Both the position numbers and the translations under genes were made by a program. Below are positions 7,406 to 14,908 of a DNA stretch of 36,245 nt, piece by piece. Under the pieces are notes generated by a model. It searched no databases and was not told where the DNA came from. It worked only from the letters and a program-made list of their open reading frames with translations. The stretch covers positions 1 through 36,245 of the forward strand of contig JADGQN010000002.1 of the NCBI GenBank assembly GCA_017881765.1, written 5' to 3'. This DNA comes from Syntrophobacterales bacterium. GTDB taxonomy: Bacteria > Desulfobacterota > Syntrophorhabdia > Syntrophorhabdales > WCHB1-27. Position 1 is the stretch's first letter. The number at the start of each line of letters is the position of its first letter.

Positions 7406-7555
7406 GTGCCGGTTCGGATTCATTCATAGACCCGTGTTTGGACACGGGTACCCCTCTTCGTTGCCGGCGCCCCGTCTCACTCCGACGTACCTTAAGTACG
7501 CCTCCGTTCGCCAAGGCTTGAGCGCCTCGCTCTCTGAATGAATCCGAACCGGCAC
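7406..7555. repeat. 150-bp non-coding element with 21-bp perfect terminal inverted repeats
   Basis: Positions 7406-7426 and 7535-7555 are exact inverse complements (GTGCCGGTTCGG... and ...CCGAACCGGCAC). Inside are two smaller hairpins: ACCCGTGT/ACACGGGT around a 4-base loop (7430-7449), and CGTAC/GTACG near 7490. No open frame of note exists inside and no flanking target duplication is seen. The structure is like a small MITE or a compound REP element inserted between dapA and dapB. Confidence 0.6.
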
Positions 7556-7584
7556 GGTAGCTCAAAGGTAAGGTTCAGCAGAGG

Positions 7585-7656
7585 AGTGTTGTGCTCATCT
7601 GTTTCACAACTCGTAACACATAACACTGGTCGACACCGACCACCGACCACCGATCA
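7585..7656. repeat. GTGTTATG-word element followed by ACCGACC tandem words
   Basis: AGTGTTGTG at 7585-7593 and CATAACACT at 7619-7627 are inverse complements at 8 of 9 bases, with the related word GTAACACA between. A tandem run of ACCGACC words follows at 7634-7656. It is the short relative of the element at 30124-30234 and lies directly downstream of dapA. Confidence 0.4.
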
Positions 7657-7667
7657 CTCGTCGCTGG

Positions 7668-8555
7668 TTACTCTCTCTTAAGCAGGCCGAATTCCCGCAG
7701 TGTGGTCTTCAGGTATTCCCTGTTCTTGTCAGCCAGAGGAACGAGCGGAAGCCTTAACTCTTTTTCGACGAGGCCCATGTAATAGAGGCTCTCCTTGACC
7801 GGCACGGGGTTGACCTCTACGAACATGGCCTGGAACAGCGGCATCAGCTCCATATGGAGCGTCCGGGCCTTTTCAATATCCTTCTCATCAAGAAAGGCTT
7901 TTGACAGCATCTTCAGTTTTTGGGGCAGGATGTTGGAAAGTACCGATATCACACCTCGCGCGCCCAATGCCATCATGGGCAGGAAGATATTGTCATCGCC
8001 CGACAGGATGGTGAATCGGCCTTTCGTGAGCCTGTAAATGTCCGCTACCTGTTGCAAAGAGCCTGATGCCTCTTTGATTGCCACGATGTTAGGGATTTCC
8101 GCCAATCTCGCAACAAGCTCCGGCAACATGTTCACGCCAGTTCTCGTGGGTATGTTATAGAGCACGATCGGTATATCAACGTTTTCCGCAACCTTCTTGA
8201 AATGGCCGTACAGACCTTCTTGTGTGGGGCGGTTATAGTAGGGCGCTACGAGAAGAACCATGTCGGTGCCCAGTTTCTTAGCTTTTGCGGTCAATTCGAC
8301 TGTTTCAAGGGTGCTGTTCGAGCCGGTTCCCGCGATGACGGGTATCTTGCCGTTTACGAACTTCACGGTAAGCTCAATCACCCGCTCATGTTCTTCATAA
8401 GAAAGGGTGGAGGCTTCCCCCGTGGTGCCGCACGGCACGATCCCGTCCACGCCTCCTTGCAACTGAAACTCGATTAGTCTGCCCAACCCTTCTTCATCGA
8501 TCGTACCATTCTTGAATGGAGTGATAAGGGCCGTGTATACGCCTTTAAGGTCCAT
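7668..8555 (-). CDS. dapA: 4-hydroxy-tetrahydrodipicolinate synthase
   Basis: DapA condenses pyruvate with aspartate semialdehyde, the committed step of lysine/diaminopimelate synthesis. The 295-residue TIM barrel has the Schiff-base lysine K161 (in AIKEASG), the catalytic tyrosine Y133 with R138 (YNIPTRTG), and the Thr pair T44-T45 (CGTTGE). The ATG at 8555 follows AAGGAG. It is 12 bases downstream of dapF in the lysA-dapF-dapA operon. No lysine riboswitch is visible, so regulation is probably by lysine feedback on the enzyme or at the distant operon promoter. Confidence 0.97.
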   Translation of the reverse strand: MDLKGVYTALITPFKNGTIDEEGLGRLIEFQLQGGVDGIVPCGTTGEASTLSYEEHERVIELTVKFVNGKIPVIAGTGSNSTLETVELTAKAKKLGTDMVLLVAPYYNRPTQEGLYGHFKKVAENVDIPIVLYNIPTRTGVNMLPELVARLAEIPNIVAIKEASGSLQQVADIYRLTKGRFTILSGDDNIFLPMMALGARGVISVLSNILPQKLKMLSKAFLDEKDIEKARTLHMELMPLFQAMFVEVNPVPVKESLYYMGLVEKELRLPLVPLADKNREYLKTTLREFGLLKRE

Positions 8556-8567
8556 GGTTTCTCCTTC

Positions 8568-9395
8568 CTATTGGATCGCCTCTTGCATAAGCTTTCCTAT
8601 GTAAATTATCCTTGCATCTCCTTCGAGATAGACTTCATCACCGACGGTGACGCGGAGCACTTCTCCTCCTCGCGTCAGGAGATTGATCCTTTCCCCCGTC
8701 AGCCCTTTGTGCTTGAGTACCACGGAAGCAGCAACAGCTCCGGTCCCGCAGGCCAGGGTCTCGCCCTCGACTCCCCTTTCGTATGTCCTCAGCTTGACGT
8801 TCTTCTTATCGATCACCGTGACGAAGTCCACGTTGGTACCGTGAGGAGAGAACTCCTTGTGGTATCGGAGGACCCTGCCCAGTTCCTCTACGGGTGCATG
8901 ATCGACATTGTCGGTCAGAATGATCACGTGAGGAACGCCCGTATTGACGCTGCTCACAAATAGTTCCCTGTGCTCGAGCGCGACAGGGTAGTCGAGTTTC
9001 AGGTCGGTGGGTGTGGTGAGCTGGAGCTTGACCTGCGCGCCGAGTATCTCGGCCTTCATGACCCCGGCCAACGTTTCAAAAGCCATGCGCTTCCCTGCTA
9101 TCCCATTTACAAAAGCGAAGCGGGCCGCGCAACGGCCACCGTTGCCGCACATATCGGCTTCCGAGCCGTCAGCGTTGAAGAAGCGCCAGGAGAAATCGAC
9201 CGTTGGAGATCTCTCTATCAATATGAGACCGTCCGCGCCAACCGAGAGGCGCCGCCGGCAGACCTTCACAACGAACTCCCGCACATCGGGGAAGAGCTGA
9301 TCGACGACCTTATCCCTGTTGTCGATCATGATAAAATCGTTGCCGCTGGCACTCATCTTGTAAAATTGAAACAATTCGCGGTCCATACGGTCCAT
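8568..9395 (-). CDS. dapF: Diaminopimelate epimerase
   Basis: DapF converts LL-diaminopimelate to the meso form used in peptidoglycan and by LysA. The two catalytic cysteines are C83 (DMCGNGGRC) and C216 (ACGTGA), at the expected spacing in a 275-residue product. Two starts are possible, ATG at 9395 or an ATG three codons later; the family's conserved part begins at about residue 9. It lies 7 bases after lysA and 12 before dapA. Confidence 0.96.
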   Translation of the reverse strand: MDRMDRELFQFYKMSASGNDFIMIDNRDKVVDQLFPDVREFVVKVCRRRLSVGADGLILIERSPTVDFSWRFFNADGSEADMCGNGGRCAARFAFVNGIAGKRMAFETLAGVMKAEILGAQVKLQLTTPTDLKLDYPVALEHRELFVSSVNTGVPHVIILTDNVDHAPVEELGRVLRYHKEFSPHGTNVDFVTVIDKKNVKLRTYERGVEGETLACGTGAVAASVVLKHKGLTGERINLLTRGGEVLRVTVGDEVYLEGDARIIYIGKLMQEAIQ

Positions 9396-9402
9396 AATTA
9401 GC

Positions 9403-10662
9403 CTACCTCTTCAAAAATTCCGGGATAGCCTCTCCCCGCACGAGGTCTGTCAGGCGCTCCCTCCTGCGGACGATGAAGTATTCTTTGCCCCGGACGAGCA
9501 CTTCAGGCACCCTTCTTCTGGAGTTATAATTGGATGACATTGAAAAGCCATAGGCGCCTGCCCCGAGCACTGCCAGCACCGCCCCCGGCTCGAGCACGGG
9601 CATCTTTCGATCTCTGGCGAGGAAGTCACCTGATTCGCAGATGGGACCGACGACATCCACCTTTTCTTTCTTTCCGCGAGCCTGCTCAAGGGGCATGATC
9701 TCGTGATAGGCATCATACAATGCGGGTCTCACCAGGTCGTTCATGGCGCCATCCACTATGTAGAAGCGCTTTTCCGGCGTCTCCTTGACGTAAAGGAGCC
9801 TGGTCACGAAGATGCCGCTATTCCCCACTATGACGCGTCCCGGCTCCAGCACGATGGTCAGTCCGCTGCCGCGGAGCTCCCTTTCGATGGCAGGGCCATA
9901 CTCGTCGGGATGGGGAGGAAGTTCTCCTCTGTATGGAATACCGAGTCCCCCGCCGATATCGATGTACTTCAGCGTTATGCCCGCTCTCTTGAGTTCGGTG
10001 ACCATTCCCTTCAACGACTGAACAGCCTCGATGAATGGGCCCATCTGGGTGATCTGTGACCCTATGTGCGATGAAATGCCGACGGGCGCGAGAAAGGGTT
10101 CATCTGCTATCTCCCGATACAGGCGGCGGGCCTCTTCCCACAGAATGCCGAATTTGTTCTTCTTGAGGCCGGTCGTTATATACGGGTGCGTCTTCGGGTC
10201 GATCTCGGGATTCACGCGGATCGAGACAGCCACTTTTGTTCGCATTCTCCTGGCGATTCTCGCAACGGTCCGGACCTCGTCTTCCGATTCCATGTTGATC
10301 ATGAGAATACGCGATTGGACAGCATGCTTGATCTCTGCTTCGGTCTTGCCGACGCCCGAGAAAACGATCTTATTCGCGGGTATGGAGACGCGCAATGCCC
10401 GAAAGAGTTCGCCACTCGAGACCACATCGGCCCCGCCGCCCATCTTTGCTACCATCCTCAGAAGCGCGCCGTTTGAGTTGGCTTTGCAGGAGTAGCACGT
10501 AATGTGCGGAATCGACTTGAAAGCGCCGTCGAAGACCTTGAAATGGCGCTGAAAGGTCTTGTAGCTGTAAACGTACACGGGAGTGCCGACCGTTTTGACG
10601 ATCTGCCGCAAAGGGACATCTTCCGCGTAGAGCCGGCCATCTTTATATTCAAAGAAGTTCAT
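9403..10662 (-). CDS. lysA: Diaminopimelate decarboxylase
   Basis: LysA decarboxylates meso-diaminopimelate to L-lysine with pyridoxal phosphate. The 419-residue fold-type III enzyme has the PLP lysine K60 (CYSCKANSNG), the HIGSQ motif, the phosphate-binding loop GGGLGIPY, EPGR, and the catalytic cysteine region CESGDFLARDR. Start ATG 10662; the AAGGAG near the end of the upstream lipoprotein gene serves as a rather distant ribosome binding site. The order lipoprotein-lysA-dapF-dapA is compact. Confidence 0.97.
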   Translation of the reverse strand: MNFFEYKDGRLYAEDVPLRQIVKTVGTPVYVYSYKTFQRHFKVFDGAFKSIPHITCYSCKANSNGALLRMVAKMGGGADVVSSGELFRALRVSIPANKIVFSGVGKTEAEIKHAVQSRILMINMESEDEVRTVARIARRMRTKVAVSIRVNPEIDPKTHPYITTGLKKNKFGILWEEARRLYREIADEPFLAPVGISSHIGSQITQMGPFIEAVQSLKGMVTELKRAGITLKYIDIGGGLGIPYRGELPPHPDEYGPAIERELRGSGLTIVLEPGRVIVGNSGIFVTRLLYVKETPEKRFYIVDGAMNDLVRPALYDAYHEIMPLEQARGKKEKVDVVGPICESGDFLARDRKMPVLEPGAVLAVLGAGAYGFSMSSNYNSRRRVPEVLVRGKEYFIVRRRERLTDLVRGEAIPEFLKR

Positions 10663-10672
10663 AGGTGGAAAT

Positions 10673-11680
10673 CTACTCCTTCAGGATGACAATAATCTCA
10701 CGGGAGGAGCCGCTTTCGTTTCCCGAACGATCGACTGCCGTCACGTAGTATGAAATATAACGCAGCGTGCCCGGCGTCACATCAAAAAAATGTGGCTCCG
10801 TCAGCAAATCTTTGTTAAGCTTTTCCGGTTTACCCCGACCGATGCGATAGATATTATACCCGAGAAGATCCGGCTCTGCATTCTTTTCCCAGTTTATCAT
10901 CACCCCGCCGTCTTTCTTTTCTGACACAAGGTTTCGGGGAGGATCCGGAGGCGTCCTGTCCTCGGGGACCGCCTCAACGGCTGCGCCCTCACCTTCCCAT
11001 CGCATGGTGCCGTCAAGTCTGACACTTCTTACCTCGTATTTGTACCGCTTGCCGTTTTGCGCGGTGCGGTCGGTGAAGGCGGCTGTCGTGAGCAGAGCTT
11101 GGTTGACAGGCTCGAGAGGGTAGGTATCGTCATCAAAGCGGTAGATGTTGTAAGAAACTCCTTCCTCCCTGGTCCACGAGAGATCAACGCTACTGTCGCC
11201 TCCCTTCGCAACAATATCTCTCGGCGGTTTGGGCGTACGCTGCCATTTGATCGAGTACATATTCGAGGCAGCTCCCTGGATTGCAGTCTCAGCGAACGGT
11301 ACTACCCGGTAGGTGTAGTCGAGCCCGGGCATTAAGTCATCGTCGTAAAAGTAGAGCCTTCCCTTGTACATGGTATAGCCGGTCTTGTCGGTCAAGCGGA
11401 TCTCTCTCCACGGCTCCAGGCTCCCTCCGCAACCGGTACAGCTCTTCAGGATCTTGAATCCGGCCCACGTCTGCGGTCCGGCGCCACTGGCGTCACCTAT
11501 GCTCCTGGCCGGCGCGATGAAGGAAAGAAAGAGAACGCCATCCCTTACCTCTCCCTTGAAATCACCGACTGTCTCCGGCATGGGAGCGCTTTTCGGAATC
11601 GGAGGCGCTTTCTTACCGCAGGAGACGAGGGCCAGAAACATAAACATGCTAATGACGAAGATACTTCTGTTCACGAGCAA
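10673..11680 (-). CDS. Lipoprotein with LptM-like N-terminus and fibronectin type III domains
   Basis: The signal peptide ends in the lipobox LVSC with the lipidated Cys at residue 21, followed at once by CGKKAPPIP. That resembles the start of LptM/YifL-type small lipoproteins (CGxKGPLxxP), which in many proteobacteria lie beside lysA or dapF. Here about 300 residues follow, arranged as three fibronectin type III-like domains (roughly 40-135, 135-230 and 230-335; repeated YKYEVRSV, YNIYR and PPRN/PPRD patterns). It should be anchored to the outer or inner membrane and exposed to the periplasm. The start is TTG at 11680 or GTG at 11674, both inside the end of argH. The role is unknown; an envelope-assembly role is inferred from the LptM-like start. 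Confidence 0.8.
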   Translation of the reverse strand: MLVNRSIFVISMFMFLALVSCGKKAPPIPKSAPMPETVGDFKGEVRDGVLFLSFIAPARSIGDASGAGPQTWAGFKILKSCTGCGGSLEPWREIRLTDKTGYTMYKGRLYFYDDDLMPGLDYTYRVVPFAETAIQGAASNMYSIKWQRTPKPPRDIVAKGGDSSVDLSWTREEGVSYNIYRFDDDTYPLEPVNQALLTTAAFTDRTAQNGKRYKYEVRSVRLDGTMRWEGEGAAVEAVPEDRTPPDPPRNLVSEKKDGGVMINWEKNAEPDLLGYNIYRIGRGKPEKLNKDLLTEPHFFDVTPGTLRYISYYVTAVDRSGNESGSSREIIVILKE

Positions 11681-13022
11681 TTTCCCGTGCTACCTCCTTA
11701 TAAGAAGCGCCACCGATGGTCTTCCTGCTCTTCAGGATATGGCCGGGGTCGATGTACGAACGCACGTCATCATCAAAGACCGCACAGAAGCGGCGCATCT
11801 CTTCAAGCGTGAGCTCCACCAGCCGCTTCTTCTGCTCTTCGCAATACTTTACCATCTTTCCCACGATCTGATGCGCCTCCCTGAAGGGAACATCTTTGAG
11901 CACCAGATACTCTGCCATCTCAACGGCAGGCATAAAACTGGCAACCACCGCCTCCTTCATCCTCTCCCGGCGGACGGCAAGCCCTTCTATGACCAGGGTC
12001 ATGATTGCGAGGCAGGAATGCGTAGTCGTCACGGCGTGAAAGACGGGTTCTTTGTCCTCCTGCAAGTCCCTGTTGTACGTCAGGGGAAGCCCCTTGAGCA
12101 GAGCGAATAGACTCGTCAGGTCCCCAAGGGTGCGTGCGGCCTTGCCTCTGATCAGTTCCACGGCATCAGGATTTTTCTTGTGGGGCATGAGGCTGGAGCC
12201 GGTGCAGAGACCGTCCGGCAGCGAGACGAAGCCGAATTCCTCGGTGGAAAAAAGGATGAGGTCCTCCGAAAGCCTGCTGAGGTGCATCATGATCATGGAA
12301 AGAGAAAACAGGGCATCGAGCAGGAAATCGCGGTCGGACACGGCGTCCATGCTGTTTTCCGTGATTTTTGAAAAGCCCAGCCGCTCTTTCAGAAACTCCC
12401 TGTCTATGGGTATGGTGGAGCCGGCAAGGGCCCCGCTTCCCAGAGGAAGCGCGTCGATCCTCGTGAATGCTTCCTTTACCCTCTGCCTGTCACGCTTAAA
12501 CATGTAAAAATAGGCGAGCAGGTAGTGAGAGAAGGTGACTACTTGGGCGCGCTGGGTATGTGTATAGCCCGGCATCATGGTTCTCTGCTCCGTGCCTGCC
12601 TTTCCGAGAAGCGCCGCAAGGAGCTGCTTGAGGCCTCCGTCGATCTGTTCTAGTGCTTCCTTGAGGAACATACGCATGTCCACCGCTACCTGATCATTAC
12701 GGCTCCGGCCCGTGTGGAGCTTTTTTCCGAGCTCGCCCACTTTTTCAATCAGCCGGGCCTCTATATGCATGTGGATGTCTTCCAGCGCGTCGCTGAATGG
12801 AAGCCTTCCCATCTCAAGCTCATTTCTTATTTCCTTGAGTGCGGTGATCAGGAGGTTCTTTTCTCTCTGGTTGACGATGCCGATTTTGAAGAGCATCTCT
12901 GCGTAGGCAATGCTCCCCTTTATGTCGTACGGGAAAAGTACCCAGTCGACACCGATCGAAGCGCTGAACCGCTCCATCAGCGGCTCTGTCCCCTTTTCGA
13001 ACCTACCATCCCACGCTTTCAT
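11649..13022 (-). CDS. argH: Argininosuccinate lyase
   Basis: ArgH splits argininosuccinate into arginine and fumarate. The 457-residue product carries the fumarase/aspartase signature GSSLMPHKKNPD at 275-286, with S276/S277 on the catalytic loop, and the conserved H155 in GYTHTQRAQ. Its ATG at 13022 overlaps the stop of the YggS-family gene by 4 bases, and its 3' end overlaps the lipoprotein gene by 32. No other arg gene is in the window, so earlier arginine steps are encoded elsewhere. Confidence 0.97.
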   Translation of the reverse strand: MKAWDGRFEKGTEPLMERFSASIGVDWVLFPYDIKGSIAYAEMLFKIGIVNQREKNLLITALKEIRNELEMGRLPFSDALEDIHMHIEARLIEKVGELGKKLHTGRSRNDQVAVDMRMFLKEALEQIDGGLKQLLAALLGKAGTEQRTMMPGYTHTQRAQVVTFSHYLLAYFYMFKRDRQRVKEAFTRIDALPLGSGALAGSTIPIDREFLKERLGFSKITENSMDAVSDRDFLLDALFSLSMIMMHLSRLSEDLILFSTEEFGFVSLPDGLCTGSSLMPHKKNPDAVELIRGKAARTLGDLTSLFALLKGLPLTYNRDLQEDKEPVFHAVTTTHSCLAIMTLVIEGLAVRRERMKEAVVASFMPAVEMAEYLVLKDVPFREAHQIVGKMVKYCEEQKKRLVELTLEEMRRFCAVFDDDVRSYIDPGHILKSRKTIGGASYKEVAREIAREQKYLRH

Positions 13023-13690
13023 GATCGTTCACCGAATAAGGCTGTCCCGATGCGCACCATGGTGGCCCCCTCCTCAATGGCTACTTCGAAGTCTGAAGAC
13101 ATCCCCATCGACAGCTCTGTCATCTCGAGCGAAAATTGCCGATTCACCTGCCCGAGAAGCTTCCTCAAATCAGCAAATACGGAGCGAACATCCTCCGGCT
13201 TATCCGTGTAAGGGGCCATGGTCATGAGGCCCACCGGTTTCACGCTCGTTAAGGAGCCCACGTTCTCGAGCATACGCTTCAGTCCGTCAACCGTGGTCCC
13301 GTGCTTCTGGGGTTCGCCTGAGAGATTCACCTCGAAAAGGAGCCTCAGGGGTTTCCCCAGTTTTTCGAGGCCGTCGACTAGCTCCTGTCGGTCGACCGAA
13401 TGCACATAGTGAAAAAGCCTCGGGACATACTTGATCTTGTTCATCTGCAAATGGCCGATCATGTGCCAGCAGAGCGTGTCGGGAAGCATCTCGATCTTTG
13501 CCCGGGCTTCCTGAATGTAGTTCTCTCCAAAATTCCTGACTCCCGCGGCGGCCGCGCTACGTACGCTATCGGCATCCACCTTCTTTGAGACTGCGACCAG
13601 CTTCACCTCATCTGCCCGCCGGCCCGCTTTAAGGGACGCCCGGGAAATCCTGTCGCGTACGGACTCCAGATTGTCGGAGATCATGGTCAC
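13019..13690 (-). CDS. YggS/PROSC-family pyridoxal phosphate homeostasis protein
   Basis: This is a single-domain PLP-binding TIM barrel that buffers PLP and affects amino-acid pools; it has no known catalytic reaction. The PLP lysine is K36 in AVSKKV. Other family blocks are NFGENYIQEA, WHMIGHLQMNK and the C-terminal LSMGMSSDFEVAI...GTALFG. At 223 residues it is of normal length. It starts at GTG 13690 (or ATG 13684) overlapping the maf stop, and overlaps argH by 4 bases, so it is fully inside the maf-to-dap operon. Confidence 0.95.
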   Translation of the reverse strand: MTMISDNLESVRDRISRASLKAGRRADEVKLVAVSKKVDADSVRSAAAAGVRNFGENYIQEARAKIEMLPDTLCWHMIGHLQMNKIKYVPRLFHYVHSVDRQELVDGLEKLGKPLRLLFEVNLSGEPQKHGTTVDGLKRMLENVGSLTSVKPVGLMTMAPYTDKPEDVRSVFADLRKLLGQVNRQFSLEMTELSMGMSSDFEVAIEEGATMVRIGTALFGERS

Positions 13691-14277
13691 GAAAGGATGC
13701 CCAGAGAGAGAAGGATGTCCGTAATTTCACAGATAGGAAGTCCGACAACATTGGAGTACGAGCCCTTGATCTCTTTGACCATGAACCCGCCCTTGCCTTG
13801 AACCGCGTAAGAGCCTGCCTTGTCAAAGGGCTCCGACGTCTTGATGTATCGCCTGATCTCCTCGTCCGTCAGATCCTTGATGAAGACCTTTGTTTCCACG
13901 ACGTCCTGGTAGGAGGCTTGTTTTGATATATTGAGAATACAGTAACCGGTGAGGACTTTGTGCCATTTGCCTCGGAGCGCTGTCAGCATTTCCGTGGCTT
14001 CGTCTTCGCTCTTTGGCTTTCCCAGCACCTTACCCTTGTGAACCACGATGGTGTCTGCTCCGATGACCCACTTATCCGGGAAATGGGTCCCCACCTTTTT
14101 CGCCTTCTCAGTCGCTATCCTGAGCACATAGTCCCGGATGGTCTCATCCTTTTTCCTCCGTTCGTCGATATCGGGAGGGATGATGGAGAAAGAGATGCCG
14201 AGGGTCCTGAGGATATCCACCCTTCTGGTCGATTCGCTTGCCAGGACTATAGCGTTTTCGTCTTTGACCTGGAACAT
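13687..14277 (-). CDS. maf: Maf-family nucleoside triphosphate pyrophosphatase
   Basis: Maf proteins hydrolyse dTTP, UTP or modified NTPs to monophosphates, acting as house-cleaning enzymes. The 196-residue product has the N-terminal LASESTRRVDIL motif, the catalytic aspartate block GADTIVV and KPKSEDEA. It is probably of the dTTP/UTP type, but this cannot be settled by eye. It is the first gene of the maf-yggS-argH-lipoprotein-lysA-dapF-dapA-dapB string. There is no clear Shine-Dalgarno before the ATG at 14277 (the upstream bases are T-rich), and no better in-frame start was found. Confidence 0.93.
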   Translation of the reverse strand: MFQVKDENAIVLASESTRRVDILRTLGISFSIIPPDIDERRKKDETIRDYVLRIATEKAKKVGTHFPDKWVIGADTIVVHKGKVLGKPKSEDEATEMLTALRGKWHKVLTGYCILNISKQASYQDVVETKVFIKDLTDEEIRRYIKTSEPFDKAGSYAVQGKGGFMVKEIKGSYSNVVGLPICEITDILLSLGILS

Positions 14278-14330
14278 GCTAAAAAAGTAATATGAAACCG
14301 GTACTAATTCAAGTTAAATAAAGGAAGAGC

Positions 14331-14468
14331 AGGGGCCAAGGGTTCAAGGGGCCAAGGGTTCAAGGGTCCAGAGGCGAAGGCCATGGCCTGTAGCTGCAAC
14401 ATACCTGCGGTGATTTTGGGGTTCAGTTTTTCAGTTTGTACCCTCGAACCCCTGAACCCTTGGCCCCT
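14331..14468. repeat. Intergenic GGTTCAAGG-word element with inverted ends
   Basis: AGGGGCCAAGGGTTCA at 14331-14346 is repeated in inverse complement at 14453-14468 (16 of 16). The left arm also contains two tandem 16-base units (14332-14347 and 14348-14363). The right arm carries CCCTCGAACCCC. It fills the gap between the divergent maf and cutA genes. The same words form a second element at 16800-16962. Confidence 0.65.
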
Positions 14469-14487
14469 ATTCTACTGGAGGTAAACC

Positions 14488-14844
14488 ATGGAACCGATCA
14501 TCACCATTACGACCACGACTGACAAAAAAGAGGCGCTGGAAGAGATGGGGCGCAGTCTGCTCAAGCAGCGCCTCATTGCCTGTATCCAGGTTGTCGGTCC
14601 CATCAAGAGCCTTTATTGGTGGAAGGGCAATGTAGAGGAAGCTAGCGAGTGGCTCGGTATCATGAAGAGCAGGAAATCGCTTTATCCCCGGGTGGAGGCC
14701 GAGATTCGCAGCCTCCATTCCTACGAGGTGCCGGAGATCGTCGCCACAGAGGCGAGCGACGTGCTTTCGGCCTACGGCGACTGGGTTCGGACGGAAACCG
14801 AAGCGGGCCGGGAAACAGGCCAAAAGACGGGCCAAGAGACTTGA
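14488..14844 (+). CDS. cutA: CutA1-family divalent cation tolerance protein
   Basis: CutA1 is a small trimeric alpha/beta protein linked to copper and other divalent-cation tolerance; the mechanism is unsettled. The core (1-105) has the family features ACIQVVGPIKSLYWWKG and SYEVPEIVA. The last dozen residues form an unusual hydrophilic tail with repeated TGQ (GRETGQKTGQET). ATG at 14488 has a GGAGG ribosome binding site. It is transcribed divergently from maf, and its stop codon lies inside the -35 element of the next promoter. Confidence 0.94.
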   Translation: MEPIITITTTTDKKEALEEMGRSLLKQRLIACIQVVGPIKSLYWWKGNVEEASEWLGIMKSRKSLYPRVEAEIRSLHSYEVPEIVATEASDVLSAYGDWVRTETEAGRETGQKTGQET

Positions 14845-14872
14845 CAATCTGCCCAGCAATCATTAACGTTAA
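14841..14872 (+). promoter_or_regulatory. Promoter of the flavodiiron-rubredoxin-rubrerythrin operon, with palindrome TTAACGTTAA
   Basis: A perfect TTGACA (14841-14846) overlaps the TGA stop of cutA. At 17 bases follows TAACGT (14864-14869, 3/6). The -10 region is covered by the 10-bp perfect palindrome TTAACGTTAA (14863-14872), a possible operator for a redox or peroxide regulator. The -10 match is weak, so confidence is moderate. Confidence 0.4.
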
Positions 14873-14908
14873 GAACGCCCATAGAGGGAAGAAGGCCGGG
14901 AGGGGGTC

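Noticed and set aside
14331..14468. Possible CRISPR-like or direct-repeat array
   Set aside because: Only two tandem units without spacers; the pattern is an inverted word element.
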